Source: Otis tarda
Taxonomy: Eukaryota > Chordata > Aves > Otidiformes > Otididae
Assembly: GCA_026413225.1 (NCBI GenBank)
Contig: CM048591.1
Coordinates: 38,967,803 to 39,031,802, forward strand
Length of the DNA stretch: 64,000 bases
Direction: 5' to 3'
Below the pieces are notes generated by a model. It worked only from the letters and a program-made list of their open reading frames with translations, did no database searches and was not told the DNA's origin. Both the position numbers and the translations under genes were made by a program. This document shows, one piece after another, positions 1-11,318 of the stretch. The stretch's first letter is position 1. Each line of letters starts with the position of its first letter.

Positions 1-115
1 AAACAAACACATGAGAGAAGGCAGTATGTTAAAAGGAGACCTTTCCTCCTCCTTCATTCATACAGATAATCAGAAAACATCTGACTGTGGCCTCAAAGTA
101 ATTCACACTACTGAC

Positions 116-181
116 CTGCTCCTTTGACAGTTTCTTCGTTCTCAGCTGCACTGCCTTCTTCATTGTCAACATCACTGTCAT
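116..181 (-). CDS. Candidate 66-bp internal exon of an unidentified minus-strand gene
   Basis: Read on the minus strand, a pyrimidine-rich tract ending TTTCACTCCACAG leads into 66 bases that end GGAGCAG, followed by the donor-like GTCAGTAG. A CTGAT element about 40 bases upstream of the acceptor could be a branch point. The length is a multiple of three, so inclusion or skipping would keep frame. One phase is a very acidic, plausible protein segment (starts DSDVDNEEGS, ends NEETVKGA). A second phase is also open and basic (starts MTVMLTMKKA), and the third has an immediate stop. Acidic low-complexity cassette exons are common in vertebrate genes, but I do not recognise this one. Neighbouring exons would lie outside the window or far away. 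It could be a chance splice-like arrangement. Confidence 0.4.
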
Positions 182-1275
182 CTGTGGAGTGAAAGCAAAG
201 GCCAGTGCATGTGAAGTGTGGATCAGTCATCAGGAATGCAGGGATTTTAAGAAATTCTTGGTAATTACTGTATTTCACTCCCTTACAACATTTCACAAAC
301 CCAGCTTTTAGGAACATGGCAAATAGTTTTCAAGAAGTAATATGAAGACAGAAAAAAATAGTTACACTTTCCTTCAGTGATCAAGTGAGCAAGCCCCAAA
401 GGGATGTCATGGAGAACTCCCTCTCATGGAAGAAATATGTAGGACAGGAGGACCCTCAAAAAGATACATGGGAGCAATATCCTACAATTTGAGGAGAAGA
501 ACAAAGAAGATGAAAATGCTTCTCAGGCACCTCTCTGAGATTTTGATAAATACCTGACAGACAAGCACCAGTTGAGATTAAAGAAGGGTGACCCAGCTCA
601 TTCGTATGCTGTACTACAGTCCTCTTCTACCACTTAGGAGAAGATTAAAACATTAGAGACTCAAGAGAGAGAGCCTATTTACAGAAGTAGGTAGGACTTC
701 TGCTCAGAAACATCTTTGGTCGAGATGGATCTCTTGCTTTAAGGTTTTCAGTCTCAATAAGTTCAATAAGAGATGTCTCTGTTACCCATTAATAACCAGG
801 AAAGTATCCAATTCATTTGCCTGGTACACTTTGAAACTGTGATCATGCACATATAAAGAAGAAAGAAAAATACTCCTCTCTGTCATGCACATTATCCACC
901 ATAATATTTAACTAATACGCTCTCTGTAAATATTGGCACAAACGTATTATTTAACAGGTCACTCCTGAAACTGCCAGTGGTATTGACCAGCAATGTTTCT
1001 TCAGAAGCAATCAACCCAATACCTGAGAAGCCAGGAGCTAGTAGACTCTCTTGAGGTACCTTTGAGCTCAAACATGTGCGATAGCACTTGAGACACATCA
1101 GTGAAGTATATATATACTACACATGGTAGTAGGAGATGAGTAGAAACAGGCAGCTGTCATTCGACTCCTACATACCATATATGTTCCAGATGTATGTTGT
1201 CTAACTTCCCCTCTGTACAGACAGGACAGGTGACATGTCATTGTATGGAATTGTACACTGAAATTTGGAGAATTA
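182..1275. other. Unique A+T-rich DNA, no gene seen
   Basis: No repeat, RNA gene or convincing coding segment. A short open frame on the minus strand at 892-1098 has no splice or homology support. If 116-181 is an exon, this would be intron sequence upstream of it. Confidence 0.5.
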
Positions 1276-1433
1276 CAGAATCATAGAATCATAGAGTAAT
1301 TAGGGTTCGAAGGGACCTTTAAAGGTCATCTAGTCCAACACCCCTGCAAGGAGCAGGGACATCTCCAACCAGATCTGGTTGCTCAGAGCCCTGCCCAATC
1401 TGCCCTTCACTGTTTCCAGGAATGGGGCATCAT
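1276..1433 (-). mobile_element. CR1 LINE 3'-end fragment
   Basis: Begins with the inverted CR1 terminus (CAGAATCATAGAATCATAGAG) and continues with the reverse complement of the conserved CR1 3' tail, including AAGGTCATCTAGTCCAAC and CAAGGAGCAGGGACATCTCC. It stops after about 158 bp, inside the region that encodes the last residues of ORF2. It belongs to the tail type with GGTTAGGGTTGGAAGGG-like and CAAGGAGCAGGGACATC sequence, shared with the copies at 15.2, 19.4 and 62.2 kb. It is 5'-truncated and has no coding potential. Confidence 0.93.
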
Positions 1434-4400
1434 GCCACAGTTGCATATGTCATGCAAGAAGAAACTATGCTTACCCTCCTTCTTTGCTTATCTGTAACAC
1501 TTTTGGATTTTTCTTTATATTCTCTTTTTCTCCACCCATTCCCTAGTTCCCTAGTTCCTTTTATAAATTTCATTAAGCCACTAGTTATTTATCAAAAATT
1601 TGTATACAAATTGATTTATCTAGGGACTGCTGTAGCTAACTATCAGGCACAACTTCTTAGCTTTACCCAGTGCCAAATGAAAGCAGTAAAATAAGTAAGG
1701 CTGCAAACCAGGAGGAATCTAGGATCTTGTTTCACTGTGTGCAATAATGGGCAAAGAGTTATTATCCAGAATTTGACAGGCATTTTAAAATTGAGATATA
1801 TGTAGAAAGTCTAATTTCCCTCCACAAAATATTTCAATGTATTTACACTTTCTATCATTTCCGCAGCATCTGCACAATAGTTTTTTAAGACTATGCAAAA
1901 ATGTTATCATTCAATATCATCAGTGGAATGTGAAAATAAGTGCTCCTTTGTTCTGTTTGGACATATGCCTTCTGCTGCTGACAGTAACAAGATCTCCATT
2001 TGACAAAGATCATTACGTTGCTATTGAAAGCTTGCAAAGATGAAGACAGACACTGCTAAAGAGATACTTTGCATACAACAATAGGGCACAGTCTTTTATT
2101 GCAACTAATGCTTTTACTGATCCCCTCCAGCCAAACAGAAATTCCCAGGGAAGCACTTTAATGGTACAAGATTGGCCTCACTGCAGATTCTGATGAGCGC
2201 ATACAACAAGCAAACAACTGGAGGCTTATCATATGTACTGAAAGATGCATTAGCACTGAAAGTGTATCGTGCTCAGGTTGACATGATATTGACATAATAG
2301 TGAAAGTGACAATGGACTATGCAACACAGGGCAGGGCAGAAGGTAGCTGTTGGGGTTTAAATAATTCTGATAGCATAAGGGTAACAAATGTGCTGGTCTA
2401 AATCCAACATTTCAGGTAAAGTGTTAAACTAATTAATAGATATCAGGCTGCTTGAAGAAAGTACTGGGAACACTAGTAGAGGGGAGTGTACCTAAATAGT
2501 GACTCCTGTATGTTATGTTTTTTATCATCTAAATGCTCAAGCACATGAGTGATAAAGAAAAAATTCTAAGGAAATTAAGAAAAAATATAAAATCAAACAG
2601 AAGTATATATTGTCACAAAATAGAAAAAATGACCAGTGACCACAGAGAATCACACAGCTAGAAGAGTAATGGGAACTACAGACATACCCAAGAAGCACAA
2701 GTGCAGCTTCAAAAGTTTTTTCTGCAATAATTTAAAATTATAATTCCAAACTGAACTTCAGAATATTCCTGCCTCCAGAGCCCCATGCTCCTATAGAGAT
2801 GAAATGTGCTGGTATGAAGAATATTAGAGGTTTGTCCTGCTCATTATGGTGTATCCACAGAAGAAGAGATCTCTCCCAGATCTTAGGGTATGATACAGCG
2901 AGCATTGTATTAGAATTTATTTTTAAAAGAAGCTTGAAGCCAAGGAGGGCTCTCTGATCCTCCAGTTCCTTTGCACTCTACTTTATGTCATGAGCTGTGC
3001 CACTAGCATAAAGCTGAAGCTCAGGGTAGAGCTAAAAGTTATTCATTTCTGTCAGCTGTGATAGCAATTGGTGCTGTTTAGGAGGAACAAAATCACTGAG
3101 GAGGTGGGATAAAGGAGCTTTACCACCCCGAGGGCCGTCCTGAACAGAGCATATGCATGCGTTCATGTAAGATACATAGCCACCCTGCACCACACTCACA
3201 TTACAGCTGTCCCTGGAGACTTGTAGTTCAGACAAGCTGTATTAATAATTGTCTTTTTATGTTTAAGGGGTTTTTGAACATGTCATTACAAGACCAATGT
3301 TGTTAGTTGGCTGAGTATTTGAGCACTATGAGAGAAATATAATCATTACTGTGCTTAGCATTATTATTATTATAAAGCTATGTCAGGTCATTAACTCTGT
3401 AACACTTTTCAAAGAGGAAAGAGGCTAGCCAGCTCATAACTCAGCCCTTTAGCTGCTTGTGTCAAACTCTGTCTTACTGAATTATTGGAGAAGCATTTCA
3501 ACAACACACAAATTAGATTTCCTGGTGACACTAAATCTAAATGCAGTTTAGCACTACCTTTAAATGTTCTTCTATAAACCACAACATAGACAAACAGTAG
3601 ACTACATTCCTCAGGCATTGCATTATCATCCTGTAGGAAAACTGAAGAGCATTTTTGATGCTTTGGTTTGTTAAAATAGAAATGTGTGGTCTTTGTTGCA
3701 GGAAAAAAATCATCACTATGTGGGATCCTTTTAGGTCTATATACTTGTCCTATGCTTTTTTAAACAGATACTCATTTGATTCCACTTATCAAAAGTTCAG
3801 TGAATCCTCCACTAAAATCAAATCTCACTAAATCACTGTCTAGAATTACTCATTGTTCCAGAAAAGTGTTGGCAGGATGTAATTTCTGCACGGTATTAAT
3901 ATTCATAGGGCTAATATCAGGTTATTAGGCTGTGAGTCAGCTAACTTGAGTTTATGTGACCAGGAGCAAACTACTGCTCAGCTGTTACATCTTCCAGGAT
4001 ACATCATCCTGCCCTAAGGATACACATATCATGAGGTATATTTGGAGCTATAACCATAACTCCTTATGCTCTAGGAAACAAAATCACTTTCTGATTTTTT
4101 TTTTCCCCCATAGTAGTTTAAGGGAAACCTTCTTATCTTTCTGGACTAAGGGCAGGGAAAGTGTAATCTGAGTAAGCTATCATTTTACTTGAAGTCTTAT
4201 TTATGTTTTAGACTATAGACACAAATAAGCCGACAAGAATAAAGGAGGGTGTTCTGAATATGGGCTCAGACTAATCTTCAAGCCAGAGACTGCGGTGAAC
4301 ACAGAAAATCAGACAGCTCAGGAGAGAGCTCAAAATGTTGACATTGCCTGGTGAGGAAATTAAGGACAGAAAAATATGTATAAAACCACAGGAGTCTTTG

Positions 4401-6002
4401 CTATACAAGATGGCCATTTCGCAGATTGTAGGGGCTGTTGTATCCTTACCTTATTTTCCCTACTTATTTGTACACCACTTATCAGAGGGTACTACTCAGA
4501 TTTGGTTTGGGGTTATTTAAGCTTGTTTTATACTGACAGTGTTTCCTTGATCTTTCATTGTGGGAGGGATGATGATTCTTGGAACTACCCCATAAAATAT
4601 GGCCCACTACTGCAATATCACTGTTCGCATTACTACTATGTAGAATTGACTGCTGCTAAGCAATTCTGCATGCTGGTACCATTAAAAAAAAAAAAAAAAT
4701 CAGTGGTATGCAAAGTAATCTGTAATTCAAAAAATGTTAACAGACTTTTTGTATATGTTATAAAATCAATTTGTACTTTATTAATGAATTATCAGGCCAA
4801 TGGAATGGATCATATGCAGATAGAGCCTTGCAAGCAATTATTGTGTCTTCCTCTGGACTGGACTGTGCTGGACATTTTTCAGTGCCAGAAAGACATCAGC
4901 CTAGACAGCTAATAAACTGGGTGCCCAACATGTAGAAATTATTATTATTTCGGATCATGTAAATACGAGAATGTCTCATAACACTTCTGTGAGTGTAAAG
5001 ATCACTAGAAGTAACAGCTGTGAAACACAACAGAAATAATACACCAAGATCTCACAGAAAGTCTACGGCAAGAGTGAACTGGTACAAACTTCAACATTCA
5101 AGACTTGAGACCTTAATACTATAGACCCCGTCTTGTTAGTGTACTTCAAAACATTGAGAAAAAAACAGCTTGGCCCACCTCAGGTACAGGAGAAGGGGAT
5201 TTGAAACACAGAAAGTTTTTTTTTATTTTGTTATTATAAAACCTACAGAAGGCAGTGCAGGAAGATAATTCAATGAGAAATTCCTCAGTATTTCACTTTC
5301 TTCAGGAAAGCATGAATAAAAGTTTCCAGGCTACTGTGTCTCACACTATGCCAATGGATACACCCACATTTCCCTACCTATGCCAGACAAAGACCTAACC
5401 ATGTAGTGCTTTGTCGTACCCAAGACTAGAGATCTGACAAGCTTGCAGGACCCATTTCTTACTGTCATAAAGCAACAACGAGAAGCCACGTTTGCATTGG
5501 GTCTTCATCACACAATTGGCTTGATGGTTGACAATTTTTCATTCTCATTGCAGTCTTTAGTGCAAGAATTAGGATCAGAATATTAATTGTCCAGTGCATT
5601 CTGGAAAGTCTGAGACTGTAGTAAATCATACCAATCTGACCTTTTCGGTTCTAAAACGAGATTTACTTAGCTTATTGTCATAGTACTGTTAACACGGGAA
5701 GAACACATGTTAATATGGAGAAAACAATTTCTGTTCAAGACACAAATGCAGTCTTCTTAGTGGATCTGAAGTCAATTGTATTTTTTACTACTTCATGAGA
5801 ATACAGTTTTAAGGTTGATATCTACAGCTGACCAGCTCACCAGAGATTCTCTTTATTATTTTTAGAGGATAATAGGCACTTTCTATCTGATCCCTTTAAA
5901 GCATCCACTTTGAAGATTTGTGCCCTAAGTGTTCTTTTCCTATATGAGAAACCTAGAAAAACAAATTCACATTCATGAACTTAGCATAATAAGCCATACA
6001 TA
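1434..6002. other. Unique A+T-rich stretch
   Basis: No recognised gene or repeat family. It contains a poly(A) tract at about 4684-4699, short poly(T) runs near 4096 and 5214, and a 178-codon ATG-initiated frame on the plus strand (4376-4912) that runs through the poly(A) tract. That frame is discussed in the findings and is probably accidental. Confidence 0.5.
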
Positions 6003-6405
6003 GATTCATAATCGTAGAATGGTTTGGGTTGGAAAACACTTTAAAGATCATCTAGCTCCAACCCCCCCTGCCATAGGCAGGGACACTTTCCAGTAGACTA
6101 GGTCACTCAAAGCCCCATCCAACCTGGCCTTCAACACTTCCAGGGATGAGGCATCCACAACTTCTCTGGGCAACATGTTCCAGTGCTTCACCACCCTCAG
6201 AGTAAAGAATTTCTTCCTTATATCTAATCTAAATCTACCCTCTTCAGGTTCAAAGCCATTACCCTTTGTTCTATCTCTACCTGCTGTTGTCAAAAGTCCC
6301 TCTCCAGCTTTCTTGTAGGCCCTCTTTAGGTACTGGAAGGCTGCTGTAAGGTCTCCCTGGAGTCTTCTCTTCTCCAGGCTGAACAACCCCAATTCTCTTA
6401 GGCTG
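6003..6405 (-). mobile_element. CR1 LINE 3'-end fragment with ORF2 C-terminus
   Basis: The inverted CR1 tail starts at ATTCATAATCGTAGAATGG and includes AAAGATCATCTAGCTCCAAC and CCATAGGCAGGGACAC. This is the second tail type in the window (TTTGGGTTGGAA plus CAGGCAGGGACAC), shared with the copy at 36.6-37.7 kb. About 400 bp remain and the 5' part is missing. The body encodes the C-terminal segment of the CR1 ORF2 protein in an unbroken frame at 6048-6392. Confidence 0.95.
6048..6392 (-). pseudogene. CR1 ORF2 C-terminal remnant (114 codons)
   Basis: The frame starts MGLFSLEKRRLQGDLTAAFQ and contains GFEPEEGRFRLDIRKKFFTL and LPREVVDASSLEVLKARLDG, the conserved C-terminal segment of CR1 ORF2 beyond the reverse-transcriptase domain. 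The natural ORF2 stop has been lost and the frame reads on into the 3' tail. It is a dead fragment without endonuclease or reverse-transcriptase domains. It matches the frames at 37199-37585 and 62230-62616 segment for segment. Confidence 0.9.
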
Positions 6406-9400
6406 ATTTTGGAGAAGACATGTTATGAAACAAAAAGAATGGTCAAACTAAGTCTTCACTAGAGCTAAAGATATCAAAAATCAAAAATGTATGGCCCTAG
6501 TCTGCATTTTTTCAACAGTTGAGATGGTCCATTCTTTGCAAGAATGTTCCTCAGGACAGTCAAATGAAGCAAAACCTCCTGTAAGGAAATTGCAACTAGA
6601 TTAGTGCCTGAACTCTGCTGTCTAACTCTAGCCCTCAAAACATTTTAAGTTGAAAGTGGACTCAGAATCACATTCTGAAAGTGTCTCGTAGTTAATTTTA
6701 GTGGAGCTCCAGCTTTTTAAGTCTTCTTAAATCAAGACTTGAGTCTCAAATTTACTCATATGATCTCATCTCCAAATATACTCACAACTGTCATTAAGGT
6801 AGTTAGATTTTGTAATAAATCATGTATAGGATAAATTTTAATGCAAAATATGTCAAAGAGTGATCATGATTCTGCAACCTAAAGATCTCAACCTTCTCCA
6901 GTTAAAAGATGTGTGGGTTTCTCTCACTGTGGGAATGCTAACCTCTGTACTTTAAAAGCATAATGAAGTCACTGAATCAGAAGGTAAGCCTATTCAGTTT
7001 GCAAGTAGAAGGCACAACTTTACAGAAAACTTAGAAACTTAATACTCTAAGACCTTGTTCATTAGAAATACTTATTAAAATAAGTTCTGTGGTCACGCTC
7101 ATTTTGTTTCTTATTCAGATTAAAATTCTGCTGAAGCTGTTAAGTATTTTGCGTATGCTACATTATATTCTGTGCTTCTTTTGTGTTAAAATAAGATCCA
7201 TCAGCCTGCATTGGTTGAAAATCAAATTGGTCAGTAAAGGGACTTGGAGAAAAAACTGGAGGGGAAAAAAAAACAATGAAGATGCTCAGATAACAAAAGG
7301 AAAGAAAATAGAGTGGACTCTTAAAATGAAATACATGTTATATTCTGCTGAAATGCTAAGCAGTCCCTTCTGATGTTTTCTATGGAAGCAGAACCCATTT
7401 TATTACTACTGCAAGTTACAAGCATGGATTAAAAACATAGAAAGCACTATTTAGTAGTACCAGCCCTGGTACTTAGCAAGGCCTTACAAATTCATTCAGA
7501 AGCCAGTCTAGAATAAAGTCCCTGGCAATTTTCTTCCATGATGAAGATCACAAATGTCATATTTGTTCCACACAAAAAAAAAAAAAAAAAAAGATTCATA
7601 TTTTGGAAAGAGTAGTATTGCCTGTGAGAACTGAAAGCACTTCCCATATCAAAAACTTGCCTTGCACCTTGCCAGAATAAACCATTAGGCATTATCATCC
7701 TACAGAAATATTTCTTACATCCAGAACAGTGCAGTATCAGTATAGAAATACTCTTAATTTTACTATGAAGAATGTTTGACATTTCATTCCAAATACTGAA
7801 AGCAATAATAAAAGGAGGTATTGCCTTTGTGCAATTTACAGAAGCCACAAAATACCCTTGTTTTCTTAATCTTCCCTGTAAACCACAGAAGACAAGTAAC
7901 AGTGCTGTGGTTGCAGCAGTTGCAGTAACCAGTGGAAATCCACTCTGCCACACTACAACTAGCCAACTTACAAAGCAAAACTGCTTTCAAAAGCCAAGTA
8001 AAACACATTTCTGAAAAAAAGATAATGAATTGTTACAAAGGACATTGTGTATTAGAAAGCACAATAAGAAAACAAAACTTTTGCACTGTTGAGCTACATG
8101 CAGAAAATGAGTATGTGCTTAAGATGCATCATTATAGTTGTAATTACCATTTCCTTCAATAGCAGTTGGCTTTTCATGTTTAGGCATCCTGACTGTACTT
8201 CACAGGGCTGCTCCAGCTGCTACCTGTACAAGAGATCGTCTGAAGTTTGAATGATTCAAGATGAAGTGTACCACATCAACATCATCCTGTCTGTCACTGA
8301 ACGGATGGCGCTGGTGAAGTTTCACTGACTGAAATATAAGAAGATACTAATTTCCTAAGTGATTAATCTTTCATGAATGTTGAGTTTACTATTTAGGGTT
8401 GGCATGCTAGGGTCAAAAGAATAGAAGTTGTTGTTCATCTTCTTTATTATTATTATTACTGAAAAAAAATAAAATCTCTTCTGCAGTATACACATTTATG
8501 ACAATACTGATGTTTAAATGCTCAGGTGCCTTACTGAGCAAGGATGTTGCACATTGTCCACATGGGCACACTGTGATACTGTATACAGGTCCACGCTTCA
8601 GCAATGTGGAGGACGTAACATGGATTTTTTTTGTTTTCTCATGAAAGACAGTTTTTACGTTAGATATATTTACATTCATAGCTTTAATAGCCTGACACTG
8701 ACTTAAAACATCTCAGCAAAAGGAGCTGGATGCTGATATATCTGCCGGTTTATATTTGCATCTCCTTGCAGTTCTATTAAGACTCCTTGCTTCTGCCTTT
8801 ATGCAGAAGTTTACCAGTTTTACCCTGATTCACCTTGTATCTACAATAACAGACAAGCTTAATGGCGAAACAAAGCAAAAGTTTAATTAATAAGACAGAC
8901 AAGGCTTGGAAGTAAAAGATTTAAAACAACTTGCTACAAATAAAACATGTTATAAATAAAACAGGAGGAAATGCAATTGTTGATCTGTATTTAACTAGAT
9001 AATTCCTACATAGCTTCCCCAATATGCCCCATCTGGAATTGTTTCAGTGTGACCCAGCCTGAAAAAAGGAGTAAGCATATGCAGAATACCCCACATTCTC
9101 AGATGTTCATGAGTGGTTTCTGGATCCTCTTACCCACAGTACTATGAAAGCCATTTGTTTTTCTATGGAGTTGTGATTCAGATGTCTAGAGGAAGTTTAT
9201 CTGGAAAGTTATCCAGTAATGCTGGCCACCTTACTTTTTCATTTTCAAATTTTAGCATTCTGGTTTTCTTTTTTGGAAATGCTGAAAATGTTTGTGGATG
9301 TTGTTTTGACTGACTTGAAATTCAGTTTATGGAAAAAACATATCCAGATGTTCAGTCCTCTTTCTGTTAGAACATTAACAGACTATGTTTCAAATACTCC

Positions 9401-11194
9401 CAAGGATATTAAATCTACATATACAATTATAAAATGTTTTATGCCTTTGTCAATAAAACATATTTTCTGAACTATTACTATTTCCTTTACTGCATTCTCA
9501 TATTAGTCATTATAAAACATCCTAGCTCTGTGCTTTTACATACTTGGGAAAGAATTCTAATGCAAAACAGAAATGCAAGAAAGCATTCAAATAATTTCTG
9601 AAAATCCATAGCTAGATCATGTCAAATAAGTTATGGTGTCAAGAACTCAGAAAAAGAATAATCATGTTCTAAAAAATCAGTTGGTAGACTTCTGTACTTC
9701 TTTAACAACAGAAGGAACATCTGGGGACGAACTGTGAGCATGGCATTCAAGTTAATGATTCTACAACTACTTACAGAAAGAAGCAGTGAAAGCATTGTAA
9801 CGAGATGTTTCACAGTTGCAGCCAAATCAGCATCATGGTCTTGATGGAACTGTACAAGTCTTCATCAGAAATTTAAGTTAATAATACCTCACTTTCCTAT
9901 GCTAGCCATACTGGAAATTTTTTGACTGGATATATGAAAAGGAAAGGGATGTATGTTGAGGGCTGATGTACTACTCTTGCCAACAAAAAGTACATTACAT
10001 AAATATCAAATATACAAAAGCAGTATTTAAAAGATAGATAAATTGAAATATTAAGGTCATATATGCAGCCTGAATGTGGTCTCTGGGTGAACATTTGCTA
10101 TGATACAGGTGAATTGCAAACTCCATTTTATTATTTCTCAAGGTCTCCTAACTCAGACAGTGATCAGATATAGTTAAATACTTTTACCACAGTGCAACTT
10201 TTTAGTGCAGACAAACCAGATCCAGTCTGATTTGTGGTTTACTTTTGTGGCTGCAGGAATGAACTGTCTCCGTGAGTTCCATCACTTGCTGCCCTCGCTG
10301 GCATACCACTAAAACTATTGGCAGGCCTGCCCTGTAAACTGGGTAACTAATCAAAGCAAATTATCATTTTCTTAAGTTAGCTTAGTGCAGTGATCCCATC
10401 TGCAGCACAGTCCCGCAAACAATTGTATTAGCGCAGGAGAGGGAGTCAGCTTGTGACATGATGTGGGAAAAGGAAGCCAGAGGCAGAAAGAGGGGTACAA
10501 ACCCTTGGAGACAGACTTGCCACTGGAGATACAACACAGCACACAGCTACATCCTATGTTTCTATTTACCCTTGGAGAATAAACACTAAGCTGAGATTGA
10601 GGACAAGCTGTACCAATTTAACTCCACAGCATCCTACTGCTCCTGTAGAACAAATATAAATGACTGCATAGACAGCATGGACGGATTTCATTTACACAAG
10701 GTTCTCTTTACAGCACACCAGTCCTGCAAAGAAAAAAAAAATGCTTTTCATTTAATTCAGGTCTATTTAACAGTAATAAAGTCTAAACAACACAGCTGGT
10801 TTTAATATATAATAAACGATGAAAATAGCCCCAATACAGACAGCCAGAGAACTGGCTCATTCATAAACGAGTCTGTTGAACACGCCAAATATTTCTGTTG
10901 TTAGCAAGTATGTTCAAATCTGTATCTCCTTGTCAGGGACACTCTCAAAGTGCTGAAGCATGCATGGTACACAAAATAAGAGAATGGAAATATACAATTA
11001 TCCTTTTACTACAGCTAAAAATCATGGAAAAACATGTAATGAAGAAATGGAAAGTATTAGTTCGCACACCCTTCCTCATACTGCTAAACTGATAACTTCT
11101 TTGATAGCCATCTGCTAATCAGATAAATCCATCCCAGGGAAAAAAGATGACACCAAAGAATGATGACATAACTATGCTTGATACAACATTAGTG
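6406..11194. other. Unique A+T-rich stretch
   Basis: No gene or dispersed repeat recognised. It includes a run of about 19 A at 7574-7592 and short (TTA)n-like runs near 8440-8460. Several open frames of 60-150 codons occur on both strands, overlap one another and carry no family motifs, so they are treated as chance. Confidence 0.5.
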
Positions 11195-11318
11195 CCTCAG
11201 TAAATCTGCAAAAATCAATTTTGCTTGTCATCAACATTTAAGTTACAGTGCTACAACCTCAGTACATCTGCAAAAATCAATTTTGCTTGGAATCAACATT
11301 TAAGTTACAGTGCTACAA
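11195..11318. repeat. 62-bp tandem duplication (two units)
   Basis: Unit 1 is 11195-11256 and unit 2 is 11257-11318. Both start CCTCAGTA and end TTACAGTGCTACAA. They differ at about three positions (AAATC/ACATC near the start; TTGTC/TTGGA in the middle). The next bases begin a third CCT. The event looks like a recent local tandem duplication of unique sequence. Confidence 0.93.
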
